Shown here piece after piece: positions 1-8,924 of a stretch of 17,624 bases of DNA (its first letter is position 1; every line of letters begins with the position of its first letter). The position numbers and the translations under genes are program-made. Below the pieces are notes generated by a model. That model was not told the origin of the DNA. It saw only the letters and a program-made list of their open reading frames with translations, and made no database searches. This stretch comes from Scleroderma bovista. Taxonomy: Eukaryota > Basidiomycota > Agaricomycetes > Boletales > Sclerodermataceae. The stretch spans positions 1-17,624 of the forward strand of contig JAYMGJ010000610.1 in NCBI GenBank assembly GCA_037178675.1, in the 5' to 3' direction.

Positions 1-353
1 ACATCACAGTGTGTGTGCTGGCGCTGGGGTCATCGCTGTTATTGTTGTTGTTGTTGTCAACAACACTGGTGGTGGTGGTTATCGTGTTGCAGAGTGCGTG
101 TGTGCTGGCCCACTGGGGTAATCACCACTGTCACTGTCAATGCAGGTGGTGGTGGTTGCACTGCAGCATGTGTGCTGGTGCTGGGGTCGTTGCTGTCGTT
201 GATGATGACAACACCGGTGGTGGTGGTCACTTCATAGTGTGTGTGGGTGTGTGCTGGCACTGAGGTCACTGTCATTGCCAGTTGTGGTCATATTGCAGCA
301 TGCTGGTGTTGGGGTCAACAACACCAATGGTCATGGTCATGCTCACATCACAG

Positions 354-392
<39 letters not shown>

Positions 393-1080
393 ATGCATGC
401 ATGCTGGCCATGGGGTCGTTGTTGTCATCACACCAGTGGTGGTGATGGTTGCATTGCAGTGTGCATGCATGCTGACACTTTGGTCATCATCATCACACAG
501 GTGGTTGTGGTGGTTGCATCACAGCGCTGTGCATGAGTGCATGCTATTGCTGGGGACATTGCATCATTGTCGATGGAGGTGGTGCCAAGGCATGCAGGCA
601 TGCTGGGGCTGGGGCCATGGTTGTTGTCATGCCATAGCATGCGTGCGCTGGGGCTGGGGTCGTCACCATCATTGTCATTGTTGCCATCTACACAGGTGAT
701 CATGGTGGTGATCACACCGCAGCGTGCATGCTTGTGCTGGGGTCATTGTCATCATCACAGGTGATGTGGTGGTGGTGGCTGGAGACAAGTGGTGGTGGTG
801 GTGACTGGAGATGCACAGCGGTGGTGTAGTGGTGGTGGTGGTTGGTGCTGTTGGGTGCAGCTGTCGTCGCCATCGTTCAGTGTGGTGGAGAGGGTGGTGG
901 TTGGTGTTGTGTTGGTGGTGTGGTGGAGTTGGCGTCGTCATGTTGTGGTGGTTGTGGTTTTGGTCAGTGCTATGTTGGTTGTGGTGTTGTCATTGTTGCA
1001 TTGTGGTGGCCAGAGTTGGTCGGTGTTGATGGCTGGGCTGTGTGGTGTACATGGGGCAGTTGTCCATGCAATGGGCTGGT
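1..1080. repeat. GT-rich degenerate minisatellite block
   Basis: The plus strand is strongly G+T biased and built from irregular repeats. A landmark resembling TGTGCTGGYGCTGGGGTC recurs near 14, 105, 168, 249, 299, 397, 467, 540, 599, 641 and 726, about 40-100 bases apart, and is separated by TGGTGG and TCATCATCA tracts. From about 770 to 1040 the sequence becomes almost pure TGG/GTG. The open frames here are products of the repeat: they encode only runs of Val, Cys, Trp and His and have no domain. No gene is supported. Confidence 0.8.
356..404. repeat. (TG)18 microsatellite followed by GCAT repeats
   Basis: An uninterrupted TG dinucleotide run occupies 356-391. It is followed directly by GCATGCATGCATGC (391-404), so two simple repeats abut. 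It lies inside the GT-rich minisatellite. Confidence 0.95.
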
Positions 1081-1410
1081 AATAATAATTAGTAAACAGA
1101 AAAAAAAAATGAGTAGCAGAGGAAATGATGCTGTATGGGCATAGGTGCACACAGGTGCAGGCATAGGTGTATGCAGGTGTGGGTGTGCACTGTGCATGCA
1201 GAAGACCTGTAATAACAGTTAGTATATGAAACAAAAAAGAAACTTCATACCTACAAGTGCGATTGCGCTGTGGTGTGGTAGATGTTGCTGCTGAGGCTGG
1301 TTGATGCTGGTCAGGGTGATGGAGGTCAGCACTGTTGGTGTCGCTGGTGTGGCAGTGGCAGTGTTGTGTGTGTGATTACAGTGGTGATGGTGGAGTGGGG
1401 GTGGGGGTGG
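1081..1410. other. Non-coding spacer with short GT-rich repeats
   Basis: This stretch holds an A-run (about 1100-1110), a short AGGTGYR-type repeat at 1140-1200, and two imperfect copies of a TAATAAYARTTAGTA-like segment near 1080 and 1210. A G-rich run GGGGGTGGGGGTGGGG lies near 1396-1412. No ORF with protein-like composition was seen. Confidence 0.5.
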
Positions 1411-1925
1411 GGTAAGTGATCTGGGACTTAGTGAAACTTTGTGAAGTACCTTATGTAACACACACTGTAAACATACTGTGCCAGCACTGTGTTCCCATAG
1501 AATTAGGACCCTGTGGCAATGTGTGCTGTAAGTGCTGTCAGATACTGTACTATTACGGTAATTACTGTAAGTACTGTCCTGAAATAAAGGATTTGCTGAT
1601 GCACTATGGTGATGCCCCCCTAGGCCAGACTGTACATTATGGTGACACCCCTATAGAAAGGTGGTGGTCTGCACAGGGAAGGTCTAGCCTGAAAGAAGGG
1701 AGAAGGAGAGCTGTAGGGTAACCTCAGTAGTCTGGCAAGCTGCTATATATTAGTATATACCTGTAGGGTAACTACAAGGTATTAGTAGGTGTATATGGTG
1801 GTTAGTAGATGGTACTCACCCTCAGTATGCTGGAAAGCTACTGAGGGACTATGGTAATAGACTCTACTGTATGTGTGCTTTATGCTTATGTAAGTAAGTA
1901 AACAAACCATAACAGTTCTGTTTAT

Positions 1926-1940
1926 CTCCAACACTCCCCC
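1926..1940 (-). other. Possible minus-strand copia 3' LTR/polypurine-tract junction
   Basis: Read on the minus strand, the bases are GGGGGAG followed by TGTTGGAG. This closely resembles the junction of the intact element in this window (GAGGGGGAG then TGTTGAAG). The LTR would extend toward lower coordinates. A TATATACTAATATATA stretch (minus strand, near 1744-1761) and a repeated CTGTAGGGTAAC (near 1710 and 1771) lie in the expected area. I could not find the other LTR end or a target duplication, and no Pol coding sequence is recognisable beyond the tract. This may be an eroded relic of a different copia family or a chance match. Confidence 0.35.
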
Positions 1941-2199
1941 ATAAACAGAGTGGGGTAATGGATAGAAATGTATAGTAAAGTAATTCAATGAATGTACTTA
2001 GCTGAATGTTGTTCCCAATGAAATGTGTCCGATACGAATGGTATTTGAGACTTGTTGCAAAGGTTTGAAGTGACTTCTGCATTGTTATCCGATTTGGTAA
2101 GTTGTGTCATGCCCATATACCTGTGCTGATTGCAGTGTGCAGATGCTTCATCCATGGTCTTCATTGTTGCGTCAGTGCTCCCCCTGCATCCTGGACTCG

Positions 2200-2650
2200 A
2201 AGGTAAGTTCATCTAACCTTCTTATTTGTTTTCTAGGTCTCTGCATCGACCAGATCACATTAATGTGTTTAAGGTAGGTGTTTGCGACTTCTTGCATTCA
2301 ATTGATGTTTATAGGTTCAATCTTGATGTGACCGTGTCAATGCCTGGGTCTATAGACTCCATAGGCTTGGTTTGGGGTGTTCCCAAGTGGCTGTGTTGCA
2401 CATGCACAATCTAGGTGAGTCTTGAGCCTTTCGCATCGCTGTCAACGCCTGACGTGTCCATATGGACACCTTGTGCGATTGGTGGGTGGCCTTGACAACA
2501 CAGGTAAGTTTCCTGTTTGTGTTCTTCGGCTGTAGCACATGTGCTGACTCTCTCCAGCCAGCAGTGCTGCTTTGACTTGTATCGAGTCGCTGTCGCTGCT
2601 GCTAGTTGTGTCATCCATGTTGCCAACATCTCCGTCGTCTCCAGGCTATA
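2200..2650 (+). other. Cluster of splice-site-like signals, unidentified transcript or relic
   Basis: Several strong fungal-style splice signals occur on the plus strand. Donor GTAAGT (about 2203) is followed by CTAAC and a T-rich TTTTCTAG acceptor (about 2236). GTAGGT (about 2275) is followed by TTTATAG. GTGAGT lies near 2415. GTAAGT (about 2503) is followed by GCTGAC, a pyrimidine tract and CTCCAG (about 2566), giving a plausible intron of about 64 nt. The first two would be very short introns (about 34 and 41 nt). Joining them leaves an open frame of about 50 codons that I do not recognise. The solo LTR interrupts the sequence right afterwards. This could be a small spliced gene, a non-coding transcript, or chance. 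Confidence 0.3.
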
Positions 2651-2651
2651 G
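2647..2651. repeat. Target-site duplication of copia solo LTR (left)
   Basis: TATAG here is repeated exactly at 2940-2944, directly flanking the solo LTR. A 5-bp duplication is normal for Ty1/copia integrases. Confidence 0.9.
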
Positions 2652-2939
2652 TGTTGAAGTCGCACATGCACCCAGCGTAAACCATTGATGAAGTGCACAC
2701 AAGACTGCGACCCATATTAGTGTAGACTTAGTAATAGTCCTCTTTAGAGTAGATGTTACATGTCACACATCACACATCACAGTCATGCATCACACTATTT
2801 GTTGTATATAAACAGTGTTCATTGCTTATATAATATAACAGCTCTTAACCAGCTACCACTACCATCTCTGGTTGTGCACTCCACCCAACAGGTGAGTTGG
2901 AGTAGCAGTTCCTCTACGTATATAGGTATTGCTTTATCA
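2652..2939 (+). mobile_element. Solo LTR, same Ty1/copia family as the 9717-16201 element
   Basis: This 288-bp segment aligns end to end with the two LTRs of the full element. It starts TGTTGAAG and ends CTTTATCA (CTTCAACA in the full element), and it keeps the same TATATAAA box (2805-2812) and the CAACAGGTGAGT donor-like site (2886-2897). TATAG flanks it on both sides (2647-2651, 2940-2944), so it is a complete LTR left by recombination between the two LTRs of an older insertion. It retains the GTAATAGT octamer that only the 3' LTR of the full element lacks, so that deletion is private to the 3' LTR. Confidence 0.93.
2805..2812 (+). promoter_or_regulatory. TATA box of the copia solo LTR
   Basis: TATATAAA lies about 153 bases into the LTR, the same place as in the other two copies. 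It may still drive read-through transcription toward 2940 and beyond; this is inference only. Confidence 0.55.
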
Positions 2940-2944
2940 TATAG
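2940..2944. repeat. Target-site duplication of copia solo LTR (right)
   Basis: TATAG, an exact match to 2647-2651. Confidence 0.9.
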
Positions 2945-3911
2945 TGTCATATTGATGCATCAATCAATGACAACTATAGGGCACCTGTGATGCAAGAACA
3001 ACTAGGACTAGCTTTGGGTTTTCTGCATCACTAGTTCTGATGCAATCCATCCCCTTTAGGTTCCCTTCCCCACACAATCCCCAATTGGTTTTTCCTTCCC
3101 TTGTCCGCACTTTAGATGATTACATAAACCTTCCAAAAGCGCCACTACTCCCAAAACATGTCCATATTTAGTCAATAGCTGAATTACAATATTTCCACCT
3201 TTGTCCCCAGCCTCCCCAGTCCTTCTGGGCTCTATCCCTGGCCTATATACACAACATGTATGTAATATAAGTGTATTAGACCATCATTGAGTGCAATATG
3301 GGTGTTATCACCTGATGTACTATAATGAAAAAAAGTACTGGTGAGAGTGTGTGGAGTAAAATGCACAGCATGGAGAATCAATGAATACAAAATATGGCAT
3401 CATTATTCAATAGCTGGACTTTGACAAAACATCCATTGGTGAGCATCTATTATTGTTGTCATTTATGTCTGTAGAAAACACAACCTGTATTTTATGCCCA
3501 CATATCCATGATATGATACAAAGCAACTATTTTCAATATTTAGGATGGACTATCCCACCAGCATTGTGAGTGACATGAAAGCAAGCAGAGGTGGGTGGAG
3601 GTGTTTAGAGTGACTCAGTTCTTGACACATCACTACATAAAAATGAAACATTCATCACAGCCTGGTACAATGGGACATTTCATTGGTATTTTTATGTGCA
3701 AGTGGGATGTCCCATCACAAAATCAAGGCTATCAGCAGACATCTATTGCAATAATTTCTCAATGACTCTTGTCACTGTCATCATAGTTTTTTATCCCTCA
3801 TCACCATCCCCTCTCATCATGGTCATCAGTCATTTTTCACACCTCATGTGTCATGCCAACTGAACCTTTCCTGCTCAAACATGATGGCAAGCTTCCATGC
3901 ACATCAAAGTG
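2945..3911. other. AT-rich intergenic DNA with short inverted repeats, no gene seen
   Basis: About 970 bases without a usable reading frame. Small palindromes are visible: TTGATGCATCAA (2952-2963), TGATGCA/TGCATCA (2988-2994 with 3024-3030), ACATAAAAAT/ATTTTTATGT (3635-3644 with 3688-3697) and TGGGACAT/ATGTCCCA (3671-3678 with 3708-3715). None is bounded by a clear target duplication, so I do not call a transposon here. Confidence 0.5.
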
Positions 3912-4164
3912 TAGTGTTTTAAAGTCCAGTCTGGTCTGATCTTTTGCCCATTTTTGGAGGCAACCAGACCCCAACTGGTTGCAGAAATTTCAATATTTCT
4001 CAGACCACAACCAAACCAATCACATCCAGTTGCAACCTTCACTTATTTTAATTAGGGGGTCTGCAAGCAATTTTAGCCATGCAAATTGAGACTACCTGAT
4101 TTGCCCAAAATAAGGGGTCTGAAATTGATCTGCACAGAATAGGAAGTTCACAACCAATTTTCAG

Positions 4165-4169
4165 CACAC
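4165..4169. repeat. Target-site duplication of gypsy-type solo LTR (left)
   Basis: CACAC, matched exactly at 4796-4800. Confidence 0.85.
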
Positions 4170-4795
4170 TGTCACGACCATGACATCCGATCACCCTGTA
4201 CCCTATTGTCCGATCGCGTCCACGCGTTCGCCGTCCGTCTATTGTATGCACTCCCTTTTCCGTTTCTTTCTATCTGTCCTGTATCGCCACCAATCGGTGA
4301 GCGCATGGTCTGTTCTGTCTCTCTGTACTATTACCTAATATGTTTCCTTTCTCGTTTCCGGTTACTATACGTTCCCGTCCTGTTGCATTACTAACACAAT
4401 GTCTATCAGTAAACCGGTTATCGCACTTACCGTACTTACTCAGCGCGCAGCGCGGCTGCGCTCGTCATTCGTCGGTAATCCCAACTTCCCGTACATCGCC
4501 TCATCTGTTCTACTCAGTATAAATACCTAGATACTCGGTCTGTTGTAGTTTCAGTTCGAATATCGAATAAGATACTTCTCATCTGTTCTCCCTTCGTGCT
4601 CTCGGTCTCTGCCCTCGTACAAGTACTCGGTCGTTGACCGTTTACCCTCAGACACTCCGTACAACCCTCGGTCGGCCTTCCTAATTACTCGGGAAGCGCG
4701 ACTACGCTACGTAGCATCTCGGTCTTACCGCTAGGCCAACCTCTGACCCCCAGACCCCTCGTAGAGATCAGATCGGTGAAGAACCAGTCTTGACA
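4170..4795 (+). mobile_element. Gypsy-type solo LTR, 626 bp, CpG-rich
   Basis: The segment begins TGTCACGACC and ends CCAGTCTTGACA, giving TGTCA/TGACA inverted ends and the standard TG...CA boundaries. CACAC flanks both sides. A TATAAATA box lies at 4518-4525. A GC-rich palindrome (GCGCAGC...GCTGCGC) lies near 4444-4460. The sequence is much richer in CpG than its flanks, so the boundary is also visible as a composition step. The end sequences are shared with 4838-5454 (minus) and 6576-7724. Assignment to Ty3/gypsy rests on end style only, since no internal coding region is present. Confidence 0.85.
4518..4525 (+). promoter_or_regulatory. TATA box in gypsy-type solo LTR
   Basis: TATAAATA, about 348 bases from the LTR start. 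The minus-strand relative has TATAAG about 368 bases from its own start. Confidence 0.5.
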
Positions 4796-4800
4796 CACAC
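4796..4800. repeat. Target-site duplication of gypsy-type solo LTR (right)
   Basis: CACAC, matching 4165-4169. Confidence 0.85.
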
Positions 4801-4837
4801 AGATAAAGATCCCCTTTTTTGCACAAAACAGGGGATC

Positions 4838-5454
4838 TGTCAAGTCTGGGTCTACTCCAGTATGGGGTCTGGTCAAGTCCAGATGAAAACAGATGAGAGA
4901 TGAGGTCAGAGGTTTGGGAAGAGGTTAGCCTGGGCCAGAGTTGCAACTGATTGTATTCAATGACAAGGACAACAAGTGTTGATCCCTTGTGTAGGTTCTG
5001 ATCAGATGGAGATGGACAAGGAGCAGGAGTAGTAACTTAGATGATTTCAGATTGGAGAGTACAGGATTAACTACAGAGTACTTATACAGTAAGAACCAGG
5101 GACAAGTATATATGGTGACAAGTAAACATGCTGAAGAGCAGACAAGGGATAACCAGAGAAAGTACTAGGTCAGGTCTGATAAAAATAAAGTCAGGTCCAG
5201 GTAAAATAAACCAGGTCTGGTGAAAATGATACAAGGCATAGGATATAACAAGATGTGGAGAACTTGAAGCAAAGCAGGGTTGACAGGGAAGTGTAGTAAG
5301 GACTGAATAGAGACTAGCCCAAGGGTTATACTTAACAGAGGTGTATCTGCATGACCATGACCGGAGTAAGTTGCAAACGACCAGAGTTGAGCTGGAGAGC
5401 TGTGATGCAACTGGAGTAACTGGATAAGATATGGAGTTGGACATGGTCATAACA
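4838..5454 (-). mobile_element. Second gypsy-type solo LTR, minus strand, decayed
   Basis: Read on the minus strand it starts TGTTATGACCATGTCC (compare TGTCACGACCATGACATCC at 4170) and ends CCAGACTTGACA (compare CCAGTCTTGACA at 4795). Its 617-bp length is close to the 626 bp of the other LTR. A segment reading TGTTTACTTGTCACCATAT on the minus strand (near 5105-5130) is identical to one in the 6576-7724 LTR (near 7190). The flanks GGATC (4833-4837) and GGGTC (5455-5459) form a 5-bp duplication with one transition. CCGG motifs have mostly become CTGG or CCAG, so this copy is older than the CpG-rich one next to it. Confidence 0.72.
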
Positions 5455-5671
5455 GGGTCTGCAACCAATTTTAAGCATGCAAACCAAGAACCCCTGATTT
5501 GTGCAAAAACAAAGGTACTTGATCTTCATGTAGCCCTGCAACTAGTTTTATATTTTCCCACAAGCTCATGCAATCACAACCAGACCAATCACCCAACCCC
5601 CAGGTCCAGCAACTGCAGTCTGGTTCAGTTTCTGGTCTTTTTGCAGTCCTAGGACCAGACTTTTATTGCTG

Positions 5672-5953
5672 TTTGAAAAATGGTCAGCAGTCAGGCATTT
5701 CTGAGCAAAAGTGTGACTCAGAAATATGGTAAACTTGTGCAAGTGATATCTTGCTGAAAACACTAGATATCAGGCTAAATCTTGTAGTAATAGAATTATG
5801 CTTTCAGCTGCTAGGGTGCCCCATACTAGATATTTTTCAATTCAGACCATTTTTTCATATTGTCATTCTTCAGCAGCCTTGTAAGGACTGTGCACCCATT
5901 ATAAAATTACAGAGTAACTTCAACTGGCCCAAAACTATCTAAGGATGCTAGGA
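5672..5953. other. AT-rich spacer, nothing recognised
   Basis: About 280 bases between two mobile elements. I see no coding frame of convincing composition and no repeat. Confidence 0.4.
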
Positions 5954-6105
5954 ATAATATATAGAGGGGTGCCCACACTATCAGGAAGTGGGTGGATTTG
6001 TGTAGTAATGTAGTGGCTTGCTTAGAGTTCAAGTGCAAGTGGCAGGGCCAAGTCTGTTGGTACAAACCCACCTCCTGATTGTGCAAGCACCCCTCTATAT
6101 ATTAT
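5954..6105. mobile_element. Small MITE with long terminal inverted repeats
   Basis: The left arm starts ATAATATATAGAGGGGTGC and the right arm is its inverted complement (GCACCCCTCTATATATTAT). Imperfect complementarity continues inward for about 45 bases (CACWMTCAGGARGTGGGT). The element is 152 bp, non-coding, and could fold into a long hairpin. The terminal ATATA/TATAT bases may include a TA target duplication, which would suggest a Tc1/mariner-derived MITE, but the palindromic ends hide the exact boundary and the superfamily is not certain. Confidence 0.7.
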
Positions 6106-6164
6106 CACCTTGTTTAACAAGGTCACTCCTGGAGTATTAGGTTGTGTGTGATACAGTAGTGTTC

Positions 6165-6543
6165 TCAACAAGTGGTTTGGTCAACATTCAACATCCACTT
6201 CTGTTGCAAATGGGAGCATCTCATGCATGTCTGTGTATTAGGCTCACCAGGTCTTCCACCTGAAACAGGTTTACCAGTGAGTTTATGAAATCCACACACC
6301 CCATCACAAGATAGATAGCATGTAACACCATTTTTCCTCAGACCAGCCATCTAACAGGGTGTCCAATTCAGCATTTTTGTAGAAATAAACTAGCCAGTTT
6401 CTCCACATTATTATTGCTTGTCCAAAAAAAAACCAAGTGCAAAAAAGAGGAGCAACTTGTAGAATATTATGATCTTCATCACTGCTCATGCATGGATAAC
6501 TGTCTTTTGGATAGCTTTGACATGGTATGTCAGCAGTGGACAA
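6165..6543 (-). other. Two overlapping unrecognised minus-strand ORF pieces
   Basis: Frame one runs 6543 to 6304 (79 codons, containing WRNWLVYFYKNAELDTLLDGW). Frame two runs 6350 to 6165 (61 codons, with Cys at CYLSCDGVCGFHK and CMRCSHLQQKW). They overlap by about 47 bases in different frames. A single frameshift could join them into a peptide of about 125 residues. The amino-acid mix looks more protein-like than most frames in this window, and the Cys spacing (CX3CX3C...CX2C) hints at a metal-binding fragment, but I do not recognise a family. It may be a decayed transposon gene or chance. It lies between the small MITE and the LTR at 6576. Confidence 0.25.
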
Positions 6544-6575
6544 AAATTATACATTTGTGCAGCCTCCTGACATAA

Positions 6576-7724
6576 TGTCATATCCATACTTTTCCCAGTC
6601 GCAACTCAGGACTAACCCCTGTCTCCCTCTAGACAGATCCGCGGTCTAACTCCTCCATGTCGGACCTGTACCTACCATTAGTCGCTACTCCAGTTTCAGT
6701 CCAGCCACTCCCTTTGTCTGGTCTGCGACCTAGCCCAACTCTGGCTGGTACATCCAACTCCGGCTCAGGTTTGCTCCTGTTCTGCTCCACTCCCTCTGTC
6801 AGGTCCACCAATGGCCTTGGACATTTCCATGTCCAACTCCGGACCTTCCTCTGGCTACTCCGCCCTTCCTCCAGTCATACACTCCCTCCACTCGTACACT
6901 CCCTCCGCTCTTGCACTTCCTCCGGTCGTGCACTTCCTCCAGCCCCACTTTCTCTGGTTCCACTTCCTCTGGTCCTGGACATCGCTCCGGACTTAACATT
7001 AGTTAAGTCCACCTCCAACCCTTACCTGTCCTCTTCCAACCTAGTTCCCTTTACTTCACTGTCCCTGCTTTTCCTCCATCATCCCTGTATCTCTAGTTCC
7101 CCGTGTCTGCTCCTGCTCCGGTTTATTTTCCTGTACCTGCTTTATTTTCCTGTCCATTTCTGCTCCATCCCTTGTCCTGACTAAGGTGTTTACTTGTCAC
7201 CATATATACTCACCCTAGTTCTCATTTACTATATAAACTACTATACTCCGGCCTAGTAGTTTCCTTAGATCAAATCTCGACTAAGATACTCCCCACTCTG
7301 TACTACCCACCATGCTCTCCTAATCCATCTGTTCACCTGAACTCTGGCCAACTCCGGCCTCCGTCCTATCTTGTCCCCTTGGTCCTATGTCTGATCCTAG
7401 CAAGTCTCCTACTCGCATGAGGGCAAAAGCCACCTCTGTCCCAGACTCGACGCTAGACCTCTTAGGACTTATCCCACCTCTGGGATGTCCTTCACTCCAG
7501 ACAAGCTGCGCTCAACTCCAGACAACTTTCCCGCAGTCCGGACTTACTCTGCAAAAACCCAGACTTACTCCCTATGCTTCTCTAGTGCCCGGACTTCGTT
7601 CATTTGACCCAGACTTGACTCTCCGCACTAACTAGTACCTACTAGTGTCTGGACTTACCTCCTCATTAGTTCCCTGCACCTCTGGACCTCCTAGTAAGAT
7701 CGTTGAGGAGAACCGGTCTTAACA
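6576..7724 (+). mobile_element. Long gypsy-type LTR relative (boundaries tentative)
   Basis: The right end GAGAACCGGTCTTAACA closely matches the end of the LTR at 4795 (GAAGAACCAGTCTTGACA). The left end TGTCATATCCATAC resembles TGTCACGACCATGAC. A core of TGTTTACTTGTCACCATAT (near 7190), a TATATAAA box (near 7231) and a CTCGACTAAGATACTCCCC segment (near 7274) correspond in order to parts of the other two LTRs. At about 1149 bp it is longer because of a CT-rich upstream region with repeated ACTCCGG. Flanks CATAA and GTAGA do not form a duplication, so it may be the 5' LTR of a partial element or a recombined copy. No primer-binding site is evident after 7724. Confidence 0.5.
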
Positions 7725-8060
7725 GTAGATTTGATCTCACCAAAACTTGTGCGAGTTCATCCGCCATGGCTCTGAACTTACTGTCTCCGACAGTATGCAT
7801 AAACCCACACTCTTTGTCTGTCACTCATGTCCTCTCATGTCTGGCCAACCTTGGCCACTGTACTCCTGAGCATCGCGCTCTCTGACTTGTCCTACTCGGA
7901 CTTTCCGCTCTGACCATCTCTGATCGCCTGCATCGACTGGCAACTACTCCTGGACTTTGTTCTAAGTCCTTTGTACTTTATTTCCGATGACTGCTCTTCC
8001 TTAGGGCATCAACTCCAGCCACCCCTATCTTACTCCGGCTTTACAAACCCTTGTTTGATC

Positions 8061-8490
8061 CGGACTTTTGAATTTCCGCCCTCTTGTCCTTTCTTTGGAC
8101 TTGGAAACTCTCTGGCTGACTCGGAAGTATTTGTCTACACTCTGTTGCCTTGCCCTGACACCAGCTCTGCTGCCCACACCTACCTTTGCCTTCCTTTGGC
8201 TGCTCGGACCCTCATCAACTCTGGACTTTTGGTTTTCCGGCTTGTTGTCCCTTCTCTGGACTCAGAAACTCTTCACTCCACCTGGCAACCTTGTCTGCAC
8301 TCTGCAGCCATTCTTTGGCATTGTGTCTATTGCCTCTGTCTGCCTCTTGCCTCCTTCTGTCTATCTAGACTTTTGGCTACTCCGGACTTTTGAATTTCTG
8401 GCTCTCCGCATTATCCGGAAATCATTGTCTACACTCTGTAGCCATCTCCAGGCATTGTATCTGCTGTCCTCATCTGCTCCCTTGCCTTCA
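8061..8490 (+). repeat. Degenerate tandem repeat, roughly 135-160-bp unit, three copies
   Basis: GGACTTTTGAATTT-like and GTCTRCACTCTGYWGCC landmarks recur in order. The second is at 8133, 8293 and 8427, giving spacings of 160 and 134 bases. Copies are diverged, mainly at C/T positions. Confidence 0.55.
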
Positions 8491-8924
8491 GCAATCTCGG
8501 ACATCATGTCCTGTCTCTCTGCAGCTACTCGGGTGTCTAACACCTTGGTACTCCGGCATCTTGGTCCACTCCGGCTCCCCAACTCCACTGGAAGTACTCC
8601 ACAGTGCTTTGGAACACTCTATAACCAACTCTGACGTTTTAGCTCAAAACTCCGGTCACCCTACTGTTCACTTGGGCTTCCTCTAGTCAAAATGTCACTC
8701 CTTGCACTTGGAACTCTTTCCACTCTGTGGAAACTCCAGCCAACTCTGGACCTATGCAACAGGCCATCCACTAGTCTTTGCTCCCTACCTTTGCTCTTGA
8801 CAGTCTTGTGTCTGTCCTTCTGTCTGTCCTCTGTGTCTGTCCTTTCCAGTCGCTCCTTGCACCCTTGACACTCTTGTCTGTGGTATCTAGACCTTGTCCA
8901 GTCATCTCTTGTGCACCACACACT

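Larger units (their letters stand above)
3912..5671 (+). mobile_element. Old hAT-type MITE interrupted by two gypsy-type solo LTRs
   Basis: The left end (TAGTGTTTTAAAGTCCAGTC) and the right end (CAGTTTCTGGTCTTTTTGC through GACTTTTA and TTGCTG) match the two ends of the MITE at 14876-15426 in the same order and orientation, so both are one family. Terminal TAGTG and CAGCA (read inward; CAGCG before one possible CpG change) fit or nearly fit the hAT YARNG pattern. Removing the two nested LTRs with one duplication copy each leaves 3912-4169, 4801-4837 and 5460-5671, about 507 bp, close to the 551 bp of the intact copy. The interior has three diverged copies of a segment with GGGTCTG...GATTTGTGCAAAA (near 4056, 4115 plus 4801, and 5455). 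No 8-bp target duplication remains, and there is no transposase. Confidence 0.72.

Noticed and set aside
241..699. 152-codon plus-strand frame
   Set aside because: It lies in the GT minisatellite and encodes Cys/Val/His/Trp runs from simple repeats; overlapping frames on both strands are equally open.
1393..1412. G-quadruplex in the GGGGGTGGGGGTGGGG run
   Set aside because: Only three runs of three or more G are present, so a standard four-run quadruplex is not supported.
1985..2212. Minus-strand 75-codon frame as the end of copia RNase H next to the possible polypurine tract
   Set aside because: It lacks the STEAEY, DNQ, KHIDIRYH or DLLTK blocks that mark the domain in the intact copy.
5082..5468. 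128-codon minus-strand frame
   Set aside because: It falls almost entirely within the minus-strand gypsy-type solo LTR and matches LTR sequence, not a gene.
6657..7184. 175-codon plus-strand frame
   Set aside because: It lies in the CT-rich part of an LTR, its product is Ser/Leu/Pro low complexity, and stops are rare in such DNA.
8068..8634. 188-codon plus-strand frame
   Set aside because: It is made of degenerate tandem repeats in CT-rich DNA, with other frames also open and no domain.
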